A stretch of DNA of 64,000 bases from Candidatus Villigracilis saccharophilus (lineage in GTDB: Bacteria > Chloroflexota > Anaerolineae > Anaerolineales > Villigracilaceae), in NCBI GenBank assembly GCA_016709305.1, contig JADJNA010000048.1, forward strand, positions 1 through 64,000, read 5' to 3'. Within the stretch, counting starts at the first letter, position 1. Each line of letters begins with the position of its first letter. Positions 10,088-18,230 of this stretch are shown piece after piece. The notes under the pieces were generated by a model. It did no database searches and was not told the origin of the DNA. It saw only the letters and a list, made by a program, of their open reading frames with translations. The position numbers and the translations under genes are program-made.

Positions 10088-10909
10088 ATGAAATTACCTT
10101 TTGAGACTGCCCAAATTATTGAATATCGATGCAATATCTGTAATGGAAAGAATCGGCTTGAAAGTAATCTGTTTCATCGTGAACTGGCAAATTGCCGTAA
10201 ATGTGGAGCGAACGCCCGTTTTCGCGGAATTATCCACGTACTGGCTGATCTTGTGGGAGAAGGCGAACTGACTGCACTTCAAGACTGGACGGTCCGCAAG
10301 AATATTTTGGGAGCAGGCATGAGCGATTGGCCTGGATATGCCAACCTGCTTGGAAAGAAATTCAGCTATGAGAATACCTTCTATGACCGCGAGCCGCGGT
10401 TGGATATTATGAACTTGGCCGAAAAGCATATGGGCAGGTACGACTTTGTCATTTCCACTGACGTTTTCGAGCATGTGTTACAGCCATTACAGCAAGGTTT
10501 CGATAACCTGTTCCGTATCCTGAAGCCAGGTGGAGGACTCGTGTTCAGCGTTCCCTATACGCGCACCGCGCAAACGATGGAGCACTATCCTGGCCTGCAT
10601 GATTATGAAATACTCAATTTCCGGGGAGGGAAAATAATTGTAAACCGCGACGACGCTGGTCGTTTGCAGGCTTATGACAACCCCGTTTTTCACGGCGGCG
10701 AAGGAACAACATTAGAAATGCGCGTGTTTTGCGAAACGGATGTACTAAGCCATCTTGCCAGGGCGGGTTTCGTGAATATCCGAGTGCATGATCAGCCGCA
10801 ACTTTCCATCGGTTATTACTGGCCTGAACTTATGTCCGCTGACCCATCGGCACCGCCGCTTTATGCCTATATCATCAGTGCCCGCCGGCCGGTAATCGTA
10901 TCCGATTAG
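10088..10909 (+). CDS. Class I SAM-dependent methyltransferase with N-terminal zinc-ribbon-like segment
   Basis: 273 residues. An N-terminal CNIC...CRKC four-cysteine segment (residues ~14-40) resembles a zinc ribbon, followed by a truncated Rossmann methyltransferase with YDFVISTDVFEHV (about residues 118-130) and LKPGGGLVFSVPYTR. It lies inside the glycosyltransferase cluster, so a sugar or glycan O-methylation role is likely, but the acceptor is not visible from sequence. ATG preceded by AGAGGAAAACC. Confidence 0.78.
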   Translation: MKLPFETAQIIEYRCNICNGKNRLESNLFHRELANCRKCGANARFRGIIHVLADLVGEGELTALQDWTVRKNILGAGMSDWPGYANLLGKKFSYENTFYDREPRLDIMNLAEKHMGRYDFVISTDVFEHVLQPLQQGFDNLFRILKPGGGLVFSVPYTRTAQTMEHYPGLHDYEILNFRGGKIIVNRDDAGRLQAYDNPVFHGGEGTTLEMRVFCETDVLSHLARAGFVNIRVHDQPQLSIGYYWPELMSADPSAPPLYAYIISARRPVIVSD

Positions 10910-11009
10910 GGCATATACCCGATGGTAACCTAGTTTATTAATAGTTCAGATCTAAAAGATGTGAATTCTTTTGATTCCGCACTTCCTTGGCTTTGGTATG
11001 TAATATTAG

Positions 11010-12017
11010 ATGAGTACGAATAACCGCCCTTCTCAGCTTGATATGTCGATCATTATTCTTGCCTGGAATAGTGCCATAGATTTGCCGCGCTGTCTTACAC
11101 GTTTATCCCTGCAAAGGTATGATAATTTTGAAATAATCATCCTGGATAATGGCTCTGAAGATGGCGCGCTGGATGATTTGCAGGAAAATTTCCCTTCACT
11201 CAACTTGCATATTCACAGGCTAAGTTCCAATCAAGGCTTTTCCATTGCCAATAACATGGGTGCCCGCCTTGCTCAAGGAAAATATCTGGTGCTCCTCAAC
11301 GCAGACGCCTTTCCGGAACCCGATTGGTCGAGCCAGTTGTTGGAAGCCGCTAAAACGTATCCTAACTCTTTTTTTTCCTCACGCCAGATACAAGCGGATA
11401 CCCCCGATCTTTTGGACGGCGAAGGCGATGTCTATCACGTCAGCGGATTGGCGTGGCGAAAGAACTACAATCTTCCTGTTTATCCGTTGAACGAATTTCA
11501 GGAGATATTTAGTTCCTGCGCGGCGGCGGCTCTCTATCCGCGCCAGGAGTTCCTGGACGCTGGCGGTTTTGATGAAGATTATTTCTCTTATCTCGAGGAT
11601 GTTGACCTGGGATTTCGTTTGCGACTGCGCGGATTAACTTGTATGCTCGTTCCCCATGCGGTGGTTCATCATGTGGGTTCGGCGAGCACTGGCAAACGAA
11701 GCGATTTTTCTGTGTATCACGGCCATCGCAATCTGGTGTGGACATATTTTAAAGATATGCCAACTTCTCTGCTGTGGCTGTACCTTCCCTTGCATATTTT
11801 TGTAAATATTTTCTTTTTGTTCTATTTCACCCTCAAAGGACAGGGACGTATCATCTGGCGTGCCAAATGGGATGCGCTGCGCGGTTTGCCTGGGATTTTT
11901 AAGAAACGCCGCGAAATTCAACTTCAAAGAAAAATCCCGGTTTTGGAAATTCATCGAATGATGTCGCGCAACTGGTTGACTCCGTTTCTGGCTTTTCTTA
12001 AACGCAGGAGCGGATAA
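11010..12017 (+). CDS. GT2 glycosyltransferase (rhamnosyltransferase-like)
   Basis: 335 residues, family 2. MSIIILAWNSAIDLPRC opens the GT-A fold, DNGSEDGALDD binds nucleotide, LLNADAFPEP is the metal site and FDEDYFSYLEDVDLGFRLR is the acceptor-side motif typical of WbbL/RfbF-like enzymes. A hydrophobic stretch near residues 255-275 and a basic C-terminus suggest membrane association. The next gene starts 3 bases after its stop, so both are translated from one message. Confidence 0.88.
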   Translation: MSTNNRPSQLDMSIIILAWNSAIDLPRCLTRLSLQRYDNFEIIILDNGSEDGALDDLQENFPSLNLHIHRLSSNQGFSIANNMGARLAQGKYLVLLNADAFPEPDWSSQLLEAAKTYPNSFFSSRQIQADTPDLLDGEGDVYHVSGLAWRKNYNLPVYPLNEFQEIFSSCAAAALYPRQEFLDAGGFDEDYFSYLEDVDLGFRLRLRGLTCMLVPHAVVHHVGSASTGKRSDFSVYHGHRNLVWTYFKDMPTSLLWLYLPLHIFVNIFFLFYFTLKGQGRIIWRAKWDALRGLPGIFKKRREIQLQRKIPVLEIHRMMSRNWLTPFLAFLKRRSG

Positions 12018-12020
12018 ACC

Positions 12021-12917
12021 ATGAATATTGATGTTTCAATCTGCATTGTGACCTACCACGCCAGGGATTTTCTGCGTGACTGCTTGCGCTCCATTTACGG
12101 GACAGTAAGCCCTGTTTCTTTTGAGATCATCGTCGTTGACAATCACTCTGCGGACGGTACAGTGGAAATGCTTCGCGATGAGTTTCCAACTGTTCGCCTG
12201 CTGGTGAATGCCGGGAATATCGGATATACACGCCCGAATAATCAGGCCATGCGGATCAGCCAGGGAAGATATATTCTTCTGATCAATCCGGACACATTGG
12301 TGGAGCAGAATACGATTGCCGAACTGGCGGGATTTTTGGATACACATCCTGAGGCCGGAATCGCCGGTCCCAAAGTGCTAAATCGGGATGGAACATTACA
12401 AAAACAGTGCCGCCGCAGTGAGGCCCGTCCCTGGGACGCTTTCTGTTATTTCTCCGGACTTTCGAGTCTTTTTCCGCATGACAAGCGTTTCGCCGGTTAC
12501 CTGATGACCTATCTCAGCGAAAATTTTACCCACGAAGCACAGGCAGTTTCCGGGTCATGTATGCTGATCCGCCGCGAGGTGATCGAGCAGATCGGGTATC
12601 AGGATGAAGATTTTTTCGCTTACCAGGAAGATACTGATTTTTGCCGCCGTGCCCGCCTGGCCGGGTGGAAGATCTATTACAACCCCGCAGCCCAGATCAT
12701 TCACTTTGCAGGGGAGGGCGGCTCTGGGGTTCAGCCATATCGCTCCATTGTTGAATGGCACCGTTCTTATTACCTATATTATCGCAAGCACTTCGCCAAA
12801 GATTACTGGTTTATTTTTAATGTAATTTATTACGCGGGGATGTTTATAAAACTTGCTCTAAGCTTATTAGCGAACTTGTTTCGCAGAAAAAAAGTGGTCG
12901 GCACGCGCAAGCCCTGA
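12021..12917 (+). CDS. GT2 glycosyltransferase (rhamnosyltransferase-like)
   Basis: 298 residues, a second family 2 enzyme similar in layout to its upstream neighbour: VSICIVTYHARDFLRDC, DNHSADGTVE, LINPDT metal site, and DEDFFAYQEDTDFCRRARLAGWK. A C-terminal hydrophobic segment (about 265-288) and a basic end suggest membrane attachment. Last gene of the first polysaccharide region: its TGA lies inside the left arm of a strong terminator. Confidence 0.88.
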   Translation: MNIDVSICIVTYHARDFLRDCLRSIYGTVSPVSFEIIVVDNHSADGTVEMLRDEFPTVRLLVNAGNIGYTRPNNQAMRISQGRYILLINPDTLVEQNTIAELAGFLDTHPEAGIAGPKVLNRDGTLQKQCRRSEARPWDAFCYFSGLSSLFPHDKRFAGYLMTYLSENFTHEAQAVSGSCMLIRREVIEQIGYQDEDFFAYQEDTDFCRRARLAGWKIYYNPAAQIIHFAGEGGSGVQPYRSIVEWHRSYYLYYRKHFAKDYWFIFNVIYYAGMFIKLALSLLANLFRRKKVVGTRKP

Positions 12918-12943
12918 TTTTATTGAATCAGGGCTTTTTTTCT
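12909..12943 (+). terminator. Rho-independent terminator
   Basis: Arms AAGCCCTGATT (12909-12919) and AATCAGGGCTT (12926-12936) are perfect complements with a 6-base loop, followed by a T-run. The stop codon of the preceding GT2 gene is part of the stem. It ends the first polysaccharide operon. Confidence 0.9.
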
Positions 12944-13021
12944 CATAAAATGCTAGTAAAATTCTACATAAATCTACATTGACCCTCAAGCACTAAAAAG
13001 TAAAATACATTGAACACAGGA

Positions 13022-13044
13022 GAGGGCGTTCACCATACGCCCTC
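13022..13044 (+). promoter_or_regulatory. Leader hairpin before MFS gene
   Basis: Arms GAGGGCGT (13022-13029) and ACGCCCTC (13037-13044) pair perfectly over 8 bases with a 7-base loop, 30 bases before the ATG of the MFS gene. There is no T-run, so an operator or mRNA structure is more likely than a terminator. Function is inferred only from position. Confidence 0.4.
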
Positions 13045-13073
13045 CCTCTATTTAATGATTGCCAGAGGAAATT

Positions 13074-14378
13074 ATGTTTCTTAAACGTTTTCAACTCGGA
13101 CTTATTCATGTTGCAGTTGCCATGACCCTCGTGCCGATCAACAGCACATTGAATCGCGTCATGATCAAAGAGCTTTCCTTATCTGCGACGCTGGTCGCAC
13201 TCCTTGCTTCTCTCCCCTATTTATTTGCCCCCATACAGGTTGCCATCGGATCTTATTCTGACCGTCATCCGATCTTTGGCCTGCGCCGCACGCCCTATAT
13301 CCTTGCCGGATTAATTCTGTGCGTATTGGGTGTGATCGTGTCGCCGCAAGTCGCTTATTTAATGGCGGAGAATTTTTCGCTCGGACTTTTGGCGGGTATC
13401 TTCGCCTTCGGTTTATGGGGTATGGGATACAACCTCTCTGCGGTCTCATATCTTTCGCTTGCGACCGAACTTTCAGCAGAGAACGAACGCGGCAAGACGA
13501 TCGCGACCATGTGGTTTATGATGATCGTGTCCATCATTGCCACGGCGATTGGACTCAGCCGCATGGTGGACCCGTACACGCCCGAGGCTTTAATCCGCGC
13601 GTTTGGATACGTTGCCGCATCTGCCCTGACCCTGGGACTGCTCGGCCTTATCAAGCTGGAGCCCCGCTCGAACAGCGCCGCTGAAAGTCCGCGTTCTGAG
13701 AATTATTCTTATAAGCAAATGAGCGCAGCCATCACAGCGAATCCTGTTGCACGCACTTTCTTTATCTACCTGCTTTTACTGCTCGCTGCGATCCTGGGAC
13801 AGGATGTTTTGCTTGAGCCCTTTGGCGCGGAAGCCTTCAATATGACTGTAACGCAAACGACACGCATCACATCACTATGGGGGACCTTCGTGCTGGTTGC
13901 GATCCTGATCGCAGGGCTGCTGGAAGGTCGTGTTGTGAAGAAGACGGTCGCGCAATTCGGGAACATTGGCGCGTTGGCTGGTTTTGTTGTGATCGTTGCA
14001 AGCGGCGTAACACGTTCCACAAACATTTTCTATATTGGCGTGACATTGCTCGGTCTTGGGACCGGCTTGTCCACTGTTGCGAATCTTTCGTTAATGTTCG
14101 ACTTCACCATGCCAGGCATGGTGGGCTTGTATATCGGTGCATGGGGTTTCTCGAACGCCCTCTCGCGCTTGACGGGGTCCATTCTCGGCGGTGTGGTGCG
14201 CGATGTGGTGAATCAGGCCACAGGCCAGGCATTGAGCGGGTATCTCGTTGTATTCGTGATCGAGGCGATGATGCTGTTAGTCGCGGCGATCATGCTGACG
14301 CGGATCGATATCCAAAAATTCACGAATGGTGTTAAAGAACCTTCCTTTGTTGAGAAGGTTGCTTTGGCGGCGGAGTAA
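13074..14378 (+). CDS. PucC/BCH-family MFS transporter
   Basis: 434 residues with about 12 hydrophobic segments. Start placed at ATG 13074 behind AGAGGAAATT rather than the upstream in-frame TTG at 13059. The N-terminal stretch FQLGLIHVAVAMTLVPINSTLNR, the loop GSYSDRHPIFGLRRTPYI and GMGYNLSAVSYLSLATELS are characteristic of the PucC/LhaA/BCH2 subfamily of MFS proteins, known in phototrophs for light-harvesting or bacteriochlorophyll handling. No pigment gene is in the window, so the substrate here is unknown and may be unrelated to photosynthesis. The regulator gene 5 bases downstream is probably cotranscribed. Confidence 0.82.
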   Translation: MFLKRFQLGLIHVAVAMTLVPINSTLNRVMIKELSLSATLVALLASLPYLFAPIQVAIGSYSDRHPIFGLRRTPYILAGLILCVLGVIVSPQVAYLMAENFSLGLLAGIFAFGLWGMGYNLSAVSYLSLATELSAENERGKTIATMWFMMIVSIIATAIGLSRMVDPYTPEALIRAFGYVAASALTLGLLGLIKLEPRSNSAAESPRSENYSYKQMSAAITANPVARTFFIYLLLLLAAILGQDVLLEPFGAEAFNMTVTQTTRITSLWGTFVLVAILIAGLLEGRVVKKTVAQFGNIGALAGFVVIVASGVTRSTNIFYIGVTLLGLGTGLSTVANLSLMFDFTMPGMVGLYIGAWGFSNALSRLTGSILGGVVRDVVNQATGQALSGYLVVFVIEAMMLLVAAIMLTRIDIQKFTNGVKEPSFVEKVALAAE

Positions 14379-14383
14379 CAAAC

Positions 14384-15004
14384 ATGACAGATGAATGGCT
14401 TTCACTAAGCGATGCGGCGAAAATGTTGGGTGTGCATTCCAGCACCGTAAGACTGTGGTCTGATAAAGGCGTGCTGCCCACGCATAAAACGCAGGGCGGG
14501 CACCGTCGCTACAAGAGCAGTGAACTGTTGATCTGGTCAAACGCTGGCACACGTTCTCCAGAGATCAAGAATGAACACATGATGCAGGAAGTGATCAAAA
14601 AGGTGCGTATGCAGATCTCGGAGGGGCGTTTGGAAGCCGAAACCTGGTACCAAAAATTGGACGAGGATGCGCGCGCGCAATATCGCATGAGCTCGCGTTC
14701 GCTTTTTCACGGACTGATGACCTATCTTGCCACGAACGGAGTCGAAGCCGATAGCGAAGCCTATGCCATCGGATATGAATACGCCTCCCGCGCGCACCGC
14801 TACAGTTTAAGTTATGTGGATGCGGCGCGTGCGTTTTTATTTTTTCGAAATACTTTGATCGAGTCTGTCATCACCGTGTATGGCAGCGCCAATGTGCCGT
14901 CCGGGCAAACGGCGGATATGTTCCACAAGATGCATACTTTCACCGATGATATTTTGATCAGTCTTTTGCAGACATACGAGTCCCTGGAAAAGGCCGTCCG
15001 GTAG
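14384..15004 (+). CDS. MerR/excisionase-type HTH regulator with C-terminal helical sensor-like domain
   Basis: 206 residues. Residues 4-55 form a MerR-like winged helix: LSLSDAAKMLGVHSSTVRLWSDKG recognises DNA, and the wing holds GGHRRY. The rest is all-helical, with YEYASRAHRYSLSYVDAARAFLFFR, resembling the N-terminal helical domain of RsbR-type proteins (family knowledge, moderate certainty). It starts 5 bases after the MFS gene, so it probably controls that transporter or the membrane genes that follow. Confidence 0.75.
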   Translation: MTDEWLSLSDAAKMLGVHSSTVRLWSDKGVLPTHKTQGGHRRYKSSELLIWSNAGTRSPEIKNEHMMQEVIKKVRMQISEGRLEAETWYQKLDEDARAQYRMSSRSLFHGLMTYLATNGVEADSEAYAIGYEYASRAHRYSLSYVDAARAFLFFRNTLIESVITVYGSANVPSGQTADMFHKMHTFTDDILISLLQTYESLEKAVR

Positions 15005-15026
15005 CTTGTGTTTTGGAAGGACCTGT

Positions 15027-15176
15027 ATGCCTAAATATCGCGTTTCCAAACGATTTTCCCCTTCATCCATAATTGAAATGCTGGTTCCTTTTTTTCTGGT
15101 TGTACTCTTGTTAACTTTGCTGGTCGTGTTCATCATTATCGGCTTGTCGCTGTTTGGCGTGACCCCGCCGGCTTAA
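15027..15176 (+). CDS. Small single-span membrane protein
   Basis: 49 residues from ATG 15027, behind TTGGAAGGACC. A basic N-terminus (MPKYRVSKRF) is followed by one strongly hydrophobic segment (about residues 17-44) and a short PPA tail. It sits 22 bases after the HTH regulator and 22 before the 7-TM gene, in the same direction. No family recognised. Conserved spacing and a good ribosome site make it likely to be real. Confidence 0.55.
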   Translation: MPKYRVSKRFSPSSIIEMLVPFFLVVLLLTLLVVFIIIGLSLFGVTPPA

Positions 15177-15198
15177 TTTTCGTCAATTGGAGAACTAG

Positions 15199-15888
15199 AT
15201 GACTTATATTCCATATCTTTCAACCATTGTTACTTTTGCTTTTGTTATCGCTGTTTATACCCGCTACCGCCGGCGCGGCGGAGTTCATTTGCTGCTCTGG
15301 GCTGTCGGTTTGCTCTTTTACGGAATTGGCACACTCAGCGAAGTTGCGCTTGGCCTGACCTATAATATTTTTGTTTTGAAGATCTGGTATCTCACCGGCG
15401 CGATGTTGACTGCGGCCTGGCTGGGCCAGGGAACGGTGCACTTGCTTATCCGGAAAGGCAGCGCCGCCAGGGTGACCACATGGGTGCTGGGGGCTGTGTC
15501 AGTTCTTGCCCTTTTCCTGGTTCTTTCCGCGCCGTCTTTGAGTGGAAATTATGAGATTGCCCGGCCCGCCTCTGAGCAGTATAAAGATTTCCTGACCCGC
15601 GGCGGGCTCACTGTTTTTTTGACGATCCTGCTTAATATCTACGGTACTTTGACGTTGGTCGGCGGCGCGATCTATTCTGCTTTTCTTTTCTGGCGTAAGA
15701 AGATCCTTGCCAACCGTATGTTTGGCAATGTCCTCATTGCGGCGGGGGCGTTGTCCCCGGCGATGGGCGGCAGCATGTTGAAGGCCGGCCTGGGGGATAT
15801 GCTCTATCTCAGTGAATTCGTAGGGGCGATCCTGATGTATATTGGTTTTGTCATGGCAACTTCAGGGAGATCGGAATCGCCCGATTAA
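15199..15888 (+). CDS. Seven-span integral membrane protein of unknown function
   Basis: 229 residues, about seven hydrophobic helices with no large soluble domain. ATG behind TTGGAGAACTAG. The pattern YTRYRRRGGVHLLLWAVGLLFYGIGTLSE shows a basic cytoplasmic loop between the first two helices. No catalytic motif is visible and no family could be named. It follows the regulator and the 49-residue membrane peptide, probably in one operon with the MFS transporter. Confidence 0.65.
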   Translation: MTYIPYLSTIVTFAFVIAVYTRYRRRGGVHLLLWAVGLLFYGIGTLSEVALGLTYNIFVLKIWYLTGAMLTAAWLGQGTVHLLIRKGSAARVTTWVLGAVSVLALFLVLSAPSLSGNYEIARPASEQYKDFLTRGGLTVFLTILLNIYGTLTLVGGAIYSAFLFWRKKILANRMFGNVLIAAGALSPAMGGSMLKAGLGDMLYLSEFVGAILMYIGFVMATSGRSESPD

Positions 15889-16003
15889 TTTGCCCTGTAG
15901 AGCGCGATCCACATCGTCTTTATTTACTCCTTTTACCTGCTTGATCCTTCAAAGCAGGCGAAAGGAGTTTTATTTTTGGTTGCGGCATCATATTCATCTG
16001 GTT

Positions 16004-16009
16004 TATACT
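16004..16009 (+). promoter_or_regulatory. -10 box TATACT, probable leaderless start of Ser/Thr kinase
   Basis: TATACT ends 7 bases before ATG 16017, and no Shine-Dalgarno sequence fits. A possible -35 TTGCGG lies 18 bases upstream at 15980. The arrangement recurs at several genes in the window. Confidence 0.45.
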
Positions 16010-16016
16010 TGTGCGC

Positions 16017-17441
16017 ATGGCGCTCCCTGAAAAGATCGGACGATATAAAATAAAATCTGAGCTTGGCCGCAGCGGCATGGCTGTTGTGTACCACGCGTAT
16101 GATCCCAGGTTTGAACGCGAGGTCGCCATCAAGGTTCTGCCGCGTGAAATGCTGCACGATCCGCAGTTTCGTTCCCGATTTGAGCGTGAGATCAAATTTT
16201 TGGCGGGGTTGGAACACCCGGTCATTGTGCCGGTCTATGATGTCGGTGATGAAGATGGACAGCCATATTTTGTCATGCGCTACATGACCGGCGGTTCGCT
16301 TTCAGCCTGGATCGCGAAAGGTACATTTTCACTTCAAGATACCGCGCGTATCATTGAAAAGATCGCGCAGGGCCTCGCGTACGCCCATAACAAGGGCATT
16401 GTGCACCGTGACTTGAAACCCGACAATATCCTTTTCGACGCGAACAACGAGCCGTTCATATCAGACTTCGGCGTTGCAAAATTGACCGAGGCATCTGCCG
16501 GCTCGACCGTGCGCGGGGTGGCCGGCACACCTGCTTATATGAGTCCCGAACAAGCCCAGGGGGCTGATATCGATATCCGAAGCGACATCTATTCTCTTGG
16601 TGTGGTTGTTTATCAAATGCTGAGCGGCCAGGTCCCCTTTAAGGCTGATACACAGAGGGAAATATCGATCAAGCATGCCGTCGAGCCCATCCCGAATATT
16701 TTGAATATCTGCTCAGATCTGCCTGTTGAAATCGATGTGCTGATTAAGACCGTCCTCGCAAAAGACAGGGATAAACGATATGCCACGGCGGTGGATCTTG
16801 CGAAAGCTCTGAATCTGATCGCTTTTGGACATGAGGGGAATATCGCCCTGAGTACAGCTTTAGGCGGTTCCCGCCGATGGATGGGAGCGCTGGTGGCTGG
16901 GATCATCCTCTTTGTTGCTCTGGCTGGTTTTGCGTTGTTAAGAAGTCAGTTTTCGCTGGCGGAGCGCCCCACAACAACCCCTTCGTTTTCTGCCGTGCCA
17001 ACGCTGGTAACAGTGACTGTTCCGCCCCCGTTGGAGACAGCCACCCTGGAAGTTACCGCTCCGGTCTTCGCCCCATTTTGTTCTGAAAATCTGATCGTTC
17101 CAACGCCTTTTGTCAGAGAGACAAATTACAGCTGTTTCAAGAAACGCCCCTACACGGCACTCATCATACCGGATGATGCAACCTTTGAGGTGATCGATCC
17201 GAAAGGGCAGGGTTCCTGTATCTCCGAGGCAACCAGTAATGGCAGGCGCGTTTTATCCTGTTCCGGCCCGTCCTTCCTTGTTTTTGACCTAAAGGTCTGC
17301 GTTCCGCCCATCATCGAAAACTCCGATCTTAATAAATGCTCGCAGGGCGATACATTTGACTCGTCCAATCAATGCTGTATTGCCGCGCCGCCGCAGGGCG
17401 CGGGGTGTAATATTTTTGTGATCAAACTAAAAGGGTGTTAA
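16017..17441 (+). CDS. PknB-like serine/threonine protein kinase, membrane anchored
   Basis: 474 residues. Start chosen at ATG 16017, 7 bases after a TATACT box; GTG 16011 is the alternative. Kinase domain residues ~7-270: glycine loop GRSGMAVVYHAYD, VAIKVL lysine, HRDLKPDN catalytic loop, DFGVAK metal loop, GTPAYMSPEQ. One transmembrane helix follows (about 290-312), then a Pro/Thr-rich linker and a cysteine-rich outer domain (about ten Cys). The layout is of a receptor kinase that senses outside and signals inside. The outer domain matches no PASTA repeat and was not recognised. Confidence 0.9.
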   Translation: MALPEKIGRYKIKSELGRSGMAVVYHAYDPRFEREVAIKVLPREMLHDPQFRSRFEREIKFLAGLEHPVIVPVYDVGDEDGQPYFVMRYMTGGSLSAWIAKGTFSLQDTARIIEKIAQGLAYAHNKGIVHRDLKPDNILFDANNEPFISDFGVAKLTEASAGSTVRGVAGTPAYMSPEQAQGADIDIRSDIYSLGVVVYQMLSGQVPFKADTQREISIKHAVEPIPNILNICSDLPVEIDVLIKTVLAKDRDKRYATAVDLAKALNLIAFGHEGNIALSTALGGSRRWMGALVAGIILFVALAGFALLRSQFSLAERPTTTPSFSAVPTLVTVTVPPPLETATLEVTAPVFAPFCSENLIVPTPFVRETNYSCFKKRPYTALIIPDDATFEVIDPKGQGSCISEATSNGRRVLSCSGPSFLVFDLKVCVPPIIENSDLNKCSQGDTFDSSNQCCIAAPPQGAGCNIFVIKLKGC

Positions 17442-17492
17442 GCATCGTCCGGATGCGAAAACGCCCGTTTTTCTTTTCCCCAGGCGCGGTGA

Positions 17493-17498
17493 TAAAAT
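17493..17498 (+). promoter_or_regulatory. -10 box TAAAAT, probable leaderless start of rsmI
   Basis: TAAAAT lies 6 bases before ATG 17505, and no ribosome-binding sequence lies between. Fits a leaderless transcript. Confidence 0.4.
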
Positions 17499-17504
17499 AA
17501 CTCA

Positions 17505-18221
17505 ATGGGAATCCTGTACCTTGTTGCCACGCCGATCGGAAATCTTGAAGACATCTCAGCGCGCGCTTTGCGTATTTTGCGCGAATCAGTTTTGATTGCC
17601 GCCGAAGACACACGTCACACAGGCACATTGCTCAAGCATTTCGAAATAAGATCCCAACTCACAAGTTACTTTGAGCATAATAAACTCAACAAAGTGGATT
17701 TCATCCTTGAAAAACTTTCACAGGGTGACGTTGCTCTAGTTTCGGACGCGGGCACGCCTGCGATCAATGATCCCGGCTACGAACTCGTAAAAGCTGCGCT
17801 CGCATCCGGCTTCGAGGTTAGGCCTGTTCCCGGCCCTTCAGCCCCCATCGCCGCTTTGACAGTGTCCGGCCTGCCCACGGATTCATTTCTGTACCTCGGT
17901 TACCTCCCCAGTAAATCAACCGAAAGACGCAAAGCTGTAAGTCAGGTTTCCACCTTGACGTATACCCTCATTTTTTTAGAATCCCCCCACCGCATTGTGG
18001 ATTCGCTTGAAGATCTCCTCTCCGTTCTCGGTGATCGCTGCATCTGCGTCGCCCGTGAAATGACTAAACTCTATGAAGAATACTGGGAAGAAGAATTGCT
18101 GAAAGCTATTAAGGATGAATTGAAAGCAGATAAGTCGGCAAAAGAAATCTCTACAGAACTTGCAGAAAAAAGTGGATGGAATAAAAAAGAAGTGTATGCT
18201 TTGATCAATCAAAATAAATAG
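17505..18221 (+). CDS. rsmI: 16S rRNA (cytidine1402-2'-O)-methyltransferase
   Basis: 238 residues, a SAM-dependent tetrapyrrole-methylase fold enzyme that 2'-O-methylates C1402 of 16S rRNA. Family signature LYLVATPIGNLEDISARAL at the N-terminus, then AAEDTRHTG, the VSDAGTPAINDPGYELV glycine loop and VPGPSAPIAALTVSGLPTD. Slightly shorter than the E. coli protein (~286) because the C-terminal extension is reduced. It begins 6 bases after a TAAAAT box. The next gene follows 9 bases after its stop. Confidence 0.95.
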   Translation: MGILYLVATPIGNLEDISARALRILRESVLIAAEDTRHTGTLLKHFEIRSQLTSYFEHNKLNKVDFILEKLSQGDVALVSDAGTPAINDPGYELVKAALASGFEVRPVPGPSAPIAALTVSGLPTDSFLYLGYLPSKSTERRKAVSQVSTLTYTLIFLESPHRIVDSLEDLLSVLGDRCICVAREMTKLYEEYWEEELLKAIKDELKADKSAKEISTELAEKSGWNKKEVYALINQNK

Positions 18222-18230
18222 GAGTTCAAT

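Noticed and set aside
13074..14378. Evidence for a phototrophic organism
   Set aside because: A single PucC-like MFS protein without any pigment or reaction-centre gene does not support phototrophy; the family also occurs without it.
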